This document shows positions 51,471-63,040 of a stretch of 64,000 nt of DNA, piece after piece. The translations under genes were made by a program, and so were the position numbers. How positions within the stretch are numbered: position 1 is the stretch's first letter; the number at the start of each line of letters is the position of its first letter. Source of the stretch: Chrysoperla carnea (taxonomy: Eukaryota; Arthropoda; Insecta; Neuroptera; Chrysopidae). The DNA lies in contig NC_058338.1 of assembly GCF_905475395.1 (NCBI RefSeq), forward strand, positions 44,923,935 through 44,987,934, in the 5' to 3' direction. The notes beneath the pieces are model-generated. The model saw only the letters and a program-made list of their open reading frames with translations. It was not told where the DNA came from and ran no database searches.

Positions 51471-52936
51471 AAACTCAAAGTAAGAAAATGAATAAATTTC
51501 AACAAATATCGAAACAGCTTTCACAGTGGCATTAGTCAGTGGAAATGAGTTTCATAAATAGCGTAACAACCGCCGGGACTTTTTTAAATAAATCAATCAT
51601 AATAATTTTACTATTACCATTGAATTGGATGGATTGGAAAAATGTGGATGCTGCCTGAATTGTAACATCTTTATAAACGGCCATTTTAATCTAACCATCT
51701 GAATATCTCTCCAGGAAAACTTTCAATAAAAAAAGTCTCGACAAAAATTATTGAGCATGAAGAATGCCATCTAACACTTTAATTTGACCTTGAACTTGAC
51801 CTTTTCAGATCAGAAGGGGTTGGGTCGCGGTAAATTTAAAGTTTTGAATTTTCCAAAATTAATTTAACTAATTTGAAACAAAAAAGTGTTCCTGCAATTC
51901 TTTTTCTAAACGCTTTTTTTTTTTCGAATAAAAGATAAATTTTAAAATAGGTATTTATAAATATTGAAATAATCGCATTATTGCAGATATTAGTTAGTGT
52001 ATTATTTTGCACCAATAATTCTGTAGATACGATAACAGTAGCTGTACTATAATCGTAAATTTCTCTTTAATGAAAATAAATGACATGTGCTCATTGTTAT
52101 GTTCCCTTTACAAAATATAAAAAAAGGATATAAACTTGCTAATTAAAATTCTTGTTAATTTTTTGCATTAATTTTTGTCGACGGCACGCTATAGTAATGA
52201 AAGAATAATTATTAGTAATTTAGATATAAGATTATTGTATCTTACAAGTACCTTATAAAATATTTACACACATTTTACTTTCCACAGACTAGTATGGTCA
52301 CTATTCTCTGGTATATTTTCTGTACTTGCTACTCAATTTGTATAAAAAGAAAATTAGATGAAAATGTTAATTAAAAAATAATTATTTTCTGCAAATATTT
52401 AATTTAGAAATAATTTCTTTGACTTTGTCATTTTTTTAACTGAAATCGTATGGTAATGTATTTTTTAAGTGCTCTTTGTGGGATTTATGGTGCGTTTGCA
52501 TGAGAAAAGTTTGCCAACTATGAATCAGAGTAAGATTTTAATTGAATCTGAAAACTTAGATCGGTTTCAATGCCCGTATAATATGTGTTATTTTAAAACT
52601 AGGACTTTTTGTTTGAAACATTTTCCTCGATTATTTTTCGTGTTTCATGTATATGTACAGTTTAAAAAACACTCTATATATGTTAACTCAGATTATAAAC
52701 TATCTGTGTTTTGTGCCAAACTTCATTCCAATCAGTTCAGCCGTTTCAGCAAACTTCTCAGGATCTCGGATAGTTCTTAAGCGGTACAATTTTAGCCCGT
52801 GAGTGTAAGCCAACATGGTAAGCTTGAAAATAAGTAGTGAATCATGGAATTTGATAATGAAATAAGTAAAATAAGGTATGGAAAGAAAAAAAACATGCTG
52901 GATAAATATTATATAAGGATTAATTAAGTTCATTAG

Positions 52937-53072
52937 TACATATTGTATAGTATGTATTATATGGGAATATCAGTTATATATGTGTGACATGTATGTATGT
53001 GTCATGTGACAGAGTAATCAACACTGTCCATACATGGTATTTCAACAATTAACTCAGTCAATTGTTTTTTGT
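52937..53072 (+). repeat. ACCATG-family repeat, copy I, right-end fragment
   Basis: Only the last 135 bp: GTATAGTATGTATTATATGG, the type-2 module and ATGGTATTTCAACAATTAAC. Confidence 0.8.
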
Positions 53073-53885
53073 CTTTTTGATTTTTTAATGCGAATTTAAT
53101 TAAATAACAAATAGAAAACTGAAGTAGCTCAACATATTATAAAACAAAAATGTCGAACCAATTCAGTTCAATACCACTTCAAAATAAGGTGATTAATTTA
53201 GCAAAACATTGTATTTGAAAGTTTTCTGGAATTCTAAAATGATTATTATTGTCGTTCAAATGAATCCTGAAATACGGTAAAAATTAATTTTTTTGTCTTT
53301 TAATTTAAACGACCAAATATTATTCTATATGGGCTTGCTTTCTTATTTTTAAAAATACTTTTTTGTTGGACTAATTACATATATTATTGGTAGATAGACT
53401 AACAGACGTGTAAAATATTTGTTTTATATCAAGAAACAATGTACATAACTTTTTTTTATTGCCGATAAAATTTTTTTTTCTTCTATTTTCTATATTATTA
53501 AAGAAAAATTGGTTAGATGTATATTCAATACTACTGAATCAAATGTTTCGTAGTATTTTTATAGAAAGAAATCAGTAAGTTTTTGTAAGTTAAATTTGTT
53601 ATTACTTATTTCAATTACAAACAGTATCGTCTTCAATATAATATAATGTAGGTATATTAGAAAAATTTATTTGAAAATAATCTTGCTATATTACTTCCCT
53701 TAGGGTTTCCCTCAATTTTTCGTCAATTCTAACGAATATGTCTTTTGAAGATAACTTTCAACGCTAATGATTTATATGATAATTAAATGGTCGAAAATTA
53801 TATAGCCACGCTTCTACTAGCTAAGCTATTTGAGATATACAAAATCCTAACAATTACCATTATAAATAAATATTAATAATAATAA

Positions 53886-54031
53886 GCGACGACAATGTGA
53901 TCAATTCTACCGCCCCCATTAATTATACATTGTTCACACTGCTGCTGTCTGGATTCGAACCCGCAACCTAAGTCTAAGTTGACAAACGATCGGAAGACTA
54001 GCGCCTTAAACCGCTCACCCACTTAGGCTCT
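53886..54031 (-). mobile_element. tRNA-derived SINE (family S1), short copy
   Basis: Same head as the copy at 56967: A-box region TAAGTGGGTGAGCGGTTTAA, B-box GGTTCGAATCC at 53961-53951, then the shared GATCACATTGTCGTCGCTT and an ATT-repeat tail. It lacks the downstream body of the long copy. TATAAATAAATATT occurs on both sides (53861-53874 and 54040-54053) and may be the target duplication, though it sits nine bases from the head. Confidence 0.8.
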
Positions 54032-54230
54032 ACTATAAATATAAATAAATATTGTAGAATGATTTCCCTGGTTATTTATATATTTATACGGACGATTAAT
54101 ATATTGTTATTCGTCCGAAAACCGGAAAAATATTATATTTGTATTCATCCGATAACCAGACGAATAGACACTTTGAAAAATATAACCAACCTGGCACTTG
54201 CTACGAAAATTCTGTCATACTCATTCGATA

Positions 54231-54682
54231 TTTATACCATGCATATATGTAATATGCAAGGTATACCAAGGTTAGTCCCAAGTTTGTAACGCTTAAAAAT
54301 ATTGATGCTACGCACAAAATTTTGGTATAGGTGTTCATAAAACCATCTAATTAGCTTATTTTCGGTTGTCCGTCCGCCCGTCCGCCTGTGAACACAATAA
54401 CTCAAAAACGAAAATAGATATCAAGCTGAAAAAAAGTGAGGTCGATTTCGTAAATGAGCAACATAGGTTAATTGGGTCTTGGTCCATGTTGTAAACCGTT
54501 AGGGATAGAACAAAAGTTTAAGTATAAAAAATGTTCCTTATAATACTCGTGAGGGCGCAAATTGTGCGTAAATTGTATAATATGTATTATATGGGAATAT
54601 CAGTTATGTGTGTATGTGTAATGTGATAAAGTAATCAACACTGTTTATGCATGGTATTTCAACAATTAATTCAGTCAACTGC
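54231..54682 (+). repeat. ACCATG-family repeat, copy J, internally deleted
   Basis: Left-end variant ACCATGCATATATGTAATAT as in copy B; the type-2 module and right end are present. The GTTTGAAA region is deleted after TGTTCCTTATAATAC. Confidence 0.8.
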
Positions 54683-55875
54683 TGTAAGTCTTACTTCACT
54701 AGCTTTCGATTATACTGTCGAAACCCATTTATCTTTGAAACTTCAACTTATTTTGAAAAGTTGTTGTTACCTGAACTAATAGGTTCAAGTTGTAAAACTC
54801 TTACGAGAGTTTAATCTCATGAAATACATTTCTGAGCAAGAATTTTATGATGGGCGTTGGTTATTTTAGCTTTAGTGAAGCTTTTTGTGTCGGATTCTTG
54901 ATTCTTATTCTTCATCTACGTTATGTTACGCCAGTCTATGTATAACTGGAAAAAATATTTCGTTTTCATTTAATATGAAAAATATATTGTTATCCTTAAG
55001 TCTTTAGTACTAGTTTATTATTTAAATAAGATTTTTAATTCTGATTACCAACCTTAAAAAAAATAATAAAATATTTTCGAAGTAGGTAACTATAATTTTC
55101 AATTAAATAACCCTGGTTTTTTTTTATAATTAAATTGGAATTATTTGTTATAGTATAAAGTTCGTAAATTTACCGGCATCCAGCTTCCCTTGACAGCTTT
55201 TTGATTTCAATGAATTTGGGTGCAGAATAGTTTGAAACAGAACCATTAGTAAGTTACACGACGATCATTTTTGATTGAGGGTTTAATTTGTTTCATATCT
55301 GTAGGCCTGAAATATGTTATGACATATGAAATCAACAAATCATTGTCACTAAAGGATAGAGTTTATTTTAGTTTATTGTTAAGAATTGATTTATATAGAA
55401 ATACGAAAGGCTGTGTTACCTTAATCACGTGACTATCCAGTAATCGATATTGTTTTATCCTCGGGTGTGTGCGTAGGTACATAAGTTACATTCTCTGAAC
55501 CAAGAAATGAATTCAATGAAACAATGTAAATCACATTGGGAATATTTATGTGAGTTTGTTGTATTTTGTTAGGGCTGTTCTATACACATTTTTGATTGAC
55601 GTGAAACTTAATTATTTTAAGAATCCTCTTAAACAATCATTGGTGCGAAAAGTAAAAAAGCGGTTTTCGAGATAAGAATGGTTTAAGTTACAATTGAATT
55701 TCAGCGGTGATACCCTTCACGCTATCGATTTGAAATTAGGATATGTTATAGGTATTCATATTGTTCACACCCAGATACTTTTTCTTATTTCACTGTACTT
55801 AGATGTGAACAAGTGAACAATAAAAATTGGGAAAATCAACAGGGTTTTCGAAAAATAAAAGTACCAACGGCAGGT

Positions 55876-56112
55876 TAGGTTATATTGGCTGTCCATGAAG
55901 GACACACATAGGCTTGAGAGCCCATTGTGATACCATGTATGTGTTTTACCATCTTTCCACTGATTATTTCATTTATCAGCTCCTCAATTTCAGAGACTGA
56001 GTGCATCACTACCTTCATGCATATACCATGCACTACACCAGCCCATCACCGCTACCCTAATCATGCCGCGAACGGAATTGGTAACGCCTTAACCAACTGA
56101 GCTAATAGGGCG
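55876..56112 (-). mobile_element. tRNA-derived SINE (family S2)
   Basis: The minus strand starts near CGCCCTATTAGCTCAGTTGG and TTAAGGCG, a clear tRNA A-box (56104-56085). The B-box is decayed. The body ends GGACAGCCAATATAACCTAA. A 13-bp flanking repeat, ACCAA(C/A)GGCAGGT, lies at 55863-55875 and 56113-56125 with one mismatch. Different family from S1. Confidence 0.75.
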
Positions 56113-56587
56113 ACCAAAGGCAGGTAGAATATGAATATCTATAACATATTCAAATTCCTAATCGATAGAGTAAAGTGTATAATCGCAGGGCTTGAAATTC
56201 AATTGTATTTATTTTTTTTATTCTTAAAAAAATTATAAAGTTTCACGCTAATCAAAGAATTATTTCATGCCAATCCAAAATGTGTATAAAACAGCCTTAA
56301 AAAAGCTGGGAACAGATGCAAGTTTGCACATAATGTACTATAATTATTGTACGATCGAATTGTATTTAGAGTCTAATGGAATGCTCCATTTTACATCATT
56401 ATTAGAAATTCAAAATATTAATATATACAGTATACACATATTTGATACCTATACGATGCATATTTGATATACATATCTTTGATATACATTCGAATGAATT
56501 GAGTTATTGCAAAACGGTTTACAAAATGGAATGAGGATGAAATTATCGGAAAAGGCCTGCTCACACAAATGAAATTTATGGTTGAAA

Positions 56588-57830
56588 AATAGGGGAGACC
56601 GGGTACGAAAATAACACTTTGTACTTTCACCTTTCTGTTTAGGTGTTAGTATTTTAATGAAATTATTATATAATAATAATGGGGTTTAACCTCCGTTTCT
56701 CTGACATATACGCCTATAACAGAGGTCACCCACATTATTACTTGTTAATCTCTATTTATTTACAAACATATTTACAATTACATTTTGATGTAGGTGGAGT
56801 CGGTTACTTCGTTCTTATCCAAGCGACGACAATGTGATCAATTCTACCGCCCTCTTTAATCATAATTGTTCACACTGCCGCTGCCTGGATTCGAACCCGC
56901 AATCTAAGTCTAAATAGGCGAACAGTTGAAGACAAACGCCTTAGACCGCTCGGCTATTTAGGCTCTTATGAAATTATTATATCCATGTATAACTTCCGTG
57001 CATGCTCTTTACATTAGTATCTTCATTTTTCTTATAAATGTATATTTTGTATGAATCACATAGATTTCAAAAAAATTCGTAAGTTGTTACTTTCGACCAC
57101 ATTAGCGGGTCGAAAGTAACAGTTTGGCGGGTCGAAAGTAACAGGGCAGAGGGTTTTGAAATAAATATGCTATGATATAATAAATCCACAATTGACTTAT
57201 TAAAAAAGTTTATATGAACAAGAAAAATAGACATTTGCATTCAAAAATTATATATTTTATGAAAACAAATCAATATTGTTAACTCCTCGAAAGACATTTT
57301 TTTATAATAATTTTTATAATTTATTTAAAAATTATAGGATAATCAAATATTCTACTCAGATTATTCAATATCAGTCTTATAAGTAACATTTTACTTGTGT
57401 ATTTGTGTACCCACTTGTGTAAGTAAAATGTTACTTGTGTACCCACAGAGCTATGTTACTTTTGTACCCTACCACATTTTTGGTAAAACAATAAATATAA
57501 CCTTAAAACGGATGGTGGTTGGCAAAATCGAATTAAAACAGTGTACAATCAATGTAATCAAGACATGATATGCAAACACTCAGATTAATATCAGGCTAAT
57601 AATACGGCGTAAATATCGAAAAAGTAAACTTTAAAAATCCTGCTTTTGACTTGTAAAATCACGTGTTGTCCTCTAACAAAACCTGACAGCCCCGGGCGCG
57701 CGTGGCGACGGATTGCAAATCAAGAGGATGGCATCGGCTATCATTTGATGACAGTGAAGTTTTTTTTCGACTGTTAGATAAACCTACAGAGCATTTGTTA
57801 CTTTCGACCCACCGTTACTTTTAGACATTT
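56588..57830. mobile_element. Possible DNA element bearing a GTTACTTTCGACCC motif array, split by SINE S1
   Basis: A GGGGAGACCGGGTACGAAAA start at about 56590 looks terminal. Copies or variants of GTTACTTTCGACCC lie at 57086-57098 (+), 57107-57120 (-), 57129-57142 (-), 57430-57444 (+), 57455-57469 (+), 57797-57810 (+) and 57812-57826 (+). The full-length SINE (56672-56967) sits between the terminus and the first motifs. No matching right terminus and no coding sequence were found, so element status is inferred. Confidence 0.4.
56672..56967 (-). mobile_element. tRNA-derived SINE (family S1), full length
   Basis: Read on the minus strand, the head is GAGCCTAAATAGCCGAGCGG followed by TCTAAGGCG, close to the A-box of tRNA-Leu/Ser. 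The B-box GGTTCGAATCC is at 56897-56887. A tRNA-unrelated body follows, and the tail is ATT repeats. A perfect 15-bp duplication, ATGAAATTATTATAT, flanks it at 56657-56671 and 56968-56982, the mark of LINE-dependent retroposition. Confidence 0.88.
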
Positions 57831-58147
57831 AGAATAAATGTAATATATAGCATATCATATTCTTCTAATCGTTGGGTAACATCATAATACTTAAACTGTA
57901 CTAATCGAAAAAAAAGCAATTTCTTTATCTCTCATTTACACTTCTGTAAATATGTTACGAAACGTATTAAATTTATTCCCCAAACACACTAAGCCTGATT
58001 ATATAACCTTAAATGTTCATATCCCTATCATTTTGCTAAAGTTAATTATATACAATACGAGTGTACGGAAAGTTTCAAAGTTGTTGATTATTTTTAGAAA
58101 TTGGAAAATTTTTAAATTGTATTTACAATGATTTTTCTATTTGAGCT

Positions 58148-58771
58148 TGTACCGTTAAGAAATATTGATGATGAGAACAAACTTTGGTAAAGGTATCATG
58201 AAATCACCTAATGAGCTTATTTCCGTTTTTCCGTTCGTCCGACTCTCGGTCTCACTCGGTCTCACGATAACTCAAAAACGAAAAGAGACATCGAGCTGAA
58301 CTTTGATAGAGTGCTCAGAATGAAAAAATTGAATTTGAATCCGTAAATGAACAACATAGGTCAATTAGGTCTTGGGTCTATAGGACATATCTTGTAAACC
58401 TAAAAATAGAACACAAAAGTTTAAAGGTAAAAAATGTTCCTGTTTTATAAATATATATTTATAAACTTTTTTTTTTTTGTAAATATAAATGTTTTTCCGA
58501 GAGGGAAAAAATTTGGTCTTTGTTTGCTCAGATTGAGAGTTGAAAATTTGTAAGTAGCTTCAACTAGTAAGTTTTGTGATAAGATTTTTGAAAAACGAAA
58601 TAAGAAGGTTTTTTAGTGAATACTCGAAAAAAATTATCGAAATTTTATTAAATTAGTGTTGGTTTTTTAAACTTTTCTAATTTTAAAAATAATGCAAGCA
58701 CTGATATTCAACACAATCTACACATGGTATTTCAACAATTTACTCTGTCAATTGTTTATTTTTACTTGTTA
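58148..58771 (+). repeat. ACCATG-family repeat, copy K, diverged
   Basis: Lacks the ACCATG left end and starts near CCGTTAAGAAATATTGATG. Retains CTCAAAAACGAAAA, the TCAATTAGGTCTTGGGTC segment and the ATGGTATTTCAACAATTTAC right end. The module region is replaced by unrelated AT-rich sequence. Confidence 0.7.
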
Positions 58772-59641
58772 TATTATTACTTTCCCTTTCAAATGAAAAA
58801 ACCATTAAATTACACAAATATGAATATTCAAAATGTGTGTTTTCAGAAGTTTAACTCGTAAGAGGTTGATTATGTTTTCTCTGGACCGGACAGGCTGCGT
58901 AGCATATCAGCTTTCTCTCAAACGAAGGTAAATTTTTGAAGTTTCTTCTACATGGCTGACATATCAAAAATTTAGCTTTTCATTTTTCGAAAGAGCTAAA
59001 ATTTGCATGCCTTTGACATGCTAGAGGTAACTCAATGAACTTTTTGATGGGATCTAGCATAAGGGGTGCAATGGAAAAAAGTAACGATGTAAAGACATAC
59101 TTTTGTAAGAAAATATGCCAATTTTCTGTGTTATATATAGACATGGTTATTCTGAAGCCATTAAAAAATATCGAAGTAAGGTTTGTCAAATGATCAGGTT
59201 TATTAATTTTAATCACACTTTAATAAATGCTTTTAGCCTTTTTTGAGGCACCTGAATATTCTGTCTATTTTTAAATCCCAATTGGTTTGAGTGTAATTTT
59301 GTGAGTTTTGTATACAAATGAATTTACGTACAAAATATAATGTGCCATGTAATGAATACCTCCCCAAATTTTGTGGTTAAATTTTTTTATACTACAACTA
59401 AACGATGATAGACTACCAGAAATTTACAACTTCACAATTTCATCTGAAAAATTTGACTACTTAAAGTTATAAATGATAATAAACAAAGCCTCCTTCGTTA
59501 ATGGTACAGCTCATTCAAAAACTGGATAGGAATTTTCGTTAAATGTAATATAACACTCTTTTGATCTTTAAGCCCATAGTTTTGATAAAATCAGCATACA
59601 GACTACATGGAACATTTATTATAATAAATTTAGGAACTTAC

Positions 59642-59833
59642 GATCTTGTTGATATTTACTATTATGCTTAATTTCCACTTTAAGTCCTTTCCATAATTTT
59701 CGCATGATCAGAAAGTATGCCAATGACATAATTAACAGTGGTATAATTAACAATATTATATCCAAAAATAAATTGTATGCTTGTTCATGTGCGACATTTG
59801 TCCAATCTTCTCGACATTTATAACGTTCGGGTA
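59642..59833 (-). CDS. CCK/sulfakinin receptor-like GPCR, internal exon: end of ECL2, TM5, start of ICL3
   Basis: Rhodopsin-family peptide receptor exon; the family binds sulfakinin/CCK-type peptides at the plasma membrane and signals through G proteins. On the minus strand the exon follows a TTTGTTTCAG acceptor and ends at a GTAAGT donor. It is 192 nt: two bases, 63 codons, one base. The peptide begins PERYKCREDW; Cys6 sits where ECL2 carries the disulfide cysteine. A hydrophobic TM5 follows (about residues 20-43). Pro31 and Tyr39 are exactly eight apart, as expected for positions 5.50 and 5.58. LWKGLKVEIK then starts the intracellular loop. The final C joins the TA of the next exon (23638-23499) to make a Leu codon (CTA), so the phases agree. 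The previous exon (TM1-TM4) is not in the window. The CCK-type assignment is by recall of the family, not by a search. Confidence 0.88.
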
Positions 59834-60734
59834 CTGAAACAAAGAAATTATTTTTAATTTTAAATTATACGATATTTTTACTTTGAAATAAAAATTATTT
59901 TGTTTCAAAATAAGTGATTCGTTTTCCTACAAAACTAATTAATGCTAAACTAGGCATTAATTAATCTCTCACAAAGGACATACTTAAGTTAGAACATCTT
60001 GATGGAAAGACATTGGAAAAAAAGTTAGTAGCGCAGGAGCGCTAGTAGTTAGTAGCGCTAAGCGAATTTCCTCAGAGATAAAAATACATTTTTCTTAAAA
60101 TCGAATATAACATTTTTGGTTTTCTAAGAATTTTTATTTCGACAACTAAGCGTCTTGAAAAATCATTAATTTACTTTTTTGCTTAAAACTGATCAAAATT
60201 CAAAATTTTGTACTTTGCGCAACCACTCCACCCCTTGTTTATCTGTTGATTTTTCTGATTAACGAACTTGATCTTTCAAATACCAAAACACTTCTTGGTA
60301 CCCAATTTTCCGCTAGAGAGGGTATATATAATAAAAATATAATTTATAGTCCAAATATATGTAACTATTCCAAATATATTCTGTATTCTTTATTCAAGAA
60401 TTGCAATATTATTAACATACCAAGTTTTTTTCATTTGTTCAAATTTTTAGAATTAATCAATATTTTCAAAAGGGGTCGTTTTACTGACCTTGCAAGTATG
60501 GGAAAATGATCCCACTGTATTTTTAATCAAACAGTTCACATAAAATATTAATTATTTTTTTACATTACATCAACGGTAAGTATGAAGACACAAGTCACTG
60601 GTAAAATCATCTAAATCGACCCCCCATTCAAGACCCCCGTTTGAAGGAGTTTATCTTATTCGTAATGGCGTATTTGGATATCGTCAAAAAACTGACCTTA
60701 ATATTAATATACACCTATCAAAGTGTGTTATAAT

Positions 60735-61110
60735 TAGTGTCCGACCGAAGCTTCGGCTTCGGCCACCTTCGGCCAAAAAAACCACCTTCGGTCAAATATT
60801 CGGCTTCGGCCTGAATTCAGCTTTGGCCGAAGGTTCTTAGCAAACGTCGGAATTGAACGAATTGTTCTAAATGTTATTATTTTGAAATAAATTTCAAGGT
60901 AATTTTTTTAATCATCTTTAGATTGACTTCTAGATCAACTTCTCAAGATCATAACCTCTAAATCAACTTCTAGAGATCAACTTTAATATGAAAGTTTTAA
61001 AATCATGTTTTTAAACCTTCGGATTCGGCTCGGCTTCGGCTTCGGCCGAAGGTTGTGGCGATAGCCAATTAATCGGCTTCGGCCAAAAATCGACCTTCGG
61101 TCGGACACTA
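60735..61110. mobile_element. Non-autonomous hAT MITE with TTCGGC-rich termini
   Basis: A 376-bp element with inverted termini beginning TAGTGTCCGACCGAAG and a perfect 8-bp duplication GTTATAAT at 60727-60734 and 61111-61118. Both ends carry runs of the hexamer TTCGGC and its complement, giving strongly self-complementary arms. The centre holds a short tandem of TCTAGATCAACTTC-like units. No coding capacity. TAG-start termini and 8-bp duplications indicate the hAT superfamily. Confidence 0.85.
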
Positions 61111-61760
61111 GTTATAATATAATTTTAAGTCAACAGAAGAGTAAAACAACCAGCCACCCGGCGAAAACTTACACAACAAAAGAAATTTTACATTGAACAC
61201 GTGGAAGCCAGCTATCGGTAAATTTACTAGATGGCTTGAATGGTTCACTTAAAACAACGAGGAATTTAATCTGAGGGATCATTCACTTTCCTCGCCATTG
61301 AAATGTACCAACTTTTAAATAGATGGAAAATTGTTTTTCATGGATCCATTTTTTATACGGACCTTCTACAAGACAGTAAAAGTTTTACTTTTAGCAATTA
61401 AAATTTACAGTCATATTCGCAGTAATAGACGGATGAATATAATAATAATAAATTGCAGTGTGTTTACTTTAGTGTTTTATAATAATTTTACCAAGTTACA
61501 AGCCTCAAGTGATAATTTTCATTTAGTTGATTTTTTTTTTGCACAACTGGATGTATTTTTCATTTTCTTCTATGTTTGATGAAAATGTAAAAATATTTTG
61601 TTATAAGTTAAATATACAGTTGAATTACAAAAAATAACTTTTTATATTAAGTATTTTTGTTTTATTTAAAAAAAAATTGGCAATATATAATATATGCCAT
61701 TAAAGTAATTATATTACAAAAATATAGATAACAAAGTCTCAAACATTAAAAAAATTTTAA

Positions 61761-62337
61761 CTAAGTGAAAACAAACAGTTGACTGAGTTAATTGTTGAAA
61801 TACCATGTATAGACAGTGTTGATGACGCAATCGTTTGTTTTTTGACGTCACGTAAGTAAAGAAAGAGTGTCACTCTTAGACAGCCACATATTCATAACTA
61901 AAATTCCCATAAAATACATACCATACAATTTGCATCTTATTTGCGCAATCGTCGGTAAACAGTTATGCTTACAAAAAAATGTTTCAAATAAAAGTTATTT
62001 ATTTTTGTATAAGGAACATTTTTTACATTTGAACTTTTGTTCTATCTCTAACGGATACAAGACCCAATTGACCTATGCTGCTCATTTACTAACTCAACTT
62101 CACTTTTTATGTCCTTAGCACGGTTTAAAAATTTCAATTTGATATCTTTTTTCGCGTTTGAGTCATCGTGTTAATAGACAGACGGGCAGACAACAGAAAA
62201 TAGACTAATTAGGTGATTTTATGAACACCTACCTGTACCAAAATTTTGTTGATAGCAACAATATTTTTAAGCGTTAAAAACTTGGGACTAAACTTAAAAT
62301 ACTATGATATATTTCATATGTACATGGTATAAAAATA
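61761..62337 (-). repeat. ACCATG-family repeat, copy L, near full length, type-1 module
   Basis: Both ends present. The type-1 module is like that of copy G, with the palindrome TGACGTCA intact at 61843-61850. Confidence 0.85.
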
Positions 62338-62459
62338 AACATATATTAAATTTGTTAGCTTAAATTAAAATAAATATAGTATTCTGTGAAAATTTTTTTT
62401 TTATTATGTAAATGAAATAAAAATTAATGAATTTAAAAAAGAAAAAGAAAATAAAAATA

Positions 62460-63040
62460 TACAAAGGCAGACGCAGGATGGGGAGTCAAAGGAGCTTAGA
62501 TTTTTGTTGCCGAGGCACATCAGAGCTAGGATTGATAAAAAACATGAATGTTCGGAGCATTTGATGGAGTTATAATAGAGATAATTGTGTTGTGTAGGGC
62601 GGCATAAACAGTTAAAAGAACGAGATTTATAGATGGTTGGGCTGGACGGAAATGTTGCAGAAATTTAAAAAAATTAGTGATGGAGGTCAGGAATTATTTG
62701 TAATTTAGGGAAAGTAGATGGGTGACGTTTAAAGCATGAGCGACTTTTTCGGATTTAATAGTAATCAAAAATGTAATTTGTGGATTATATATATTGGACA
62801 GGCTAGTAGAACATGTTTAGCGACACAAATTGTTTTTCCACAAAATGCATCATAATATTGATTAATATGATGAGGGTGTGTAGGACGGCTATTATGAGTA
62901 GATCAGAGGCGTCCAAGAGTGACTATTTGCTGTCGGTTTAACGGTAGTAGATCGTGATACCAAAGGAGTAGACTTTGTATAGGTCGTAACAGCCAGATTG
63001 CTCGTACCGTGGTGTCGTTAGTGTGGTCCCATTCCAATCT
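62460..63040 (-). pseudogene. Jockey-superfamily non-LTR retrotransposon, decayed C-terminal fragment
   Basis: Reading the minus strand from about 63035, one frame runs about 90 codons with a single TGA. It includes WYHDLLPLNRQQIVTLGRL, then after the stop STHNSRPTHPHHINQYYD, then FCGKTICVAKHVLLACP. The order R-x-Q-VTLGRL, THP, Cys, HVLLACP is the familiar zinc-knuckle-like C-terminus of jockey-clade ORF2 proteins. A further block, ITNFFKFLQHF, fits the last hydrophobic segment of such proteins. Reverse transcriptase and endonuclease regions were not found in the window. Sequence continuing to about 63720 may belong to the same element, but I cannot show it. Confidence 0.6.

Larger units (their letters stand above)
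23639..59641 (-). other. Giant (about 36 kb) phase-1 intron of the receptor gene
   Basis: Bounded by GTAAGT at 59641-59636 and TTTCAG ending at 23639. The split codon C|TA gives Leu and keeps the reading frame. No other receptor-like exon was seen inside. The interval is filled with mobile-element remains on both strands, including a 2.06-kb hAT element, three SINEs and nine ACCATG-family copies. Confidence 0.75.

Noticed and set aside
53951..54024. Possible intact tRNA gene with GGTTCGAATCC
   Set aside because: The head is tRNA-like but has a second copy with the same extra body and an ATT-repeat tail, so it is a SINE.
56085..56104. Possible intact tRNA gene (AGCTCAGTTGGTTAAGG)
   Set aside because: A-box is good, but there is no matching B-box, no acceptor-stem pairing, and flanking duplications show it is a SINE.
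61165..61260. Candidate upstream receptor exon ending at a GTAAGT-like site (minus strand)
   Set aside because: The upstream translation is not hydrophobic, has stops, and shows no TM4 or ECL2 pattern.
61331..61579. 82-codon hydrophobic plus-strand frame
   Set aside because: Phe/Ile/Tyr content reflects AT-richness; no splice context and no recognisable motif.
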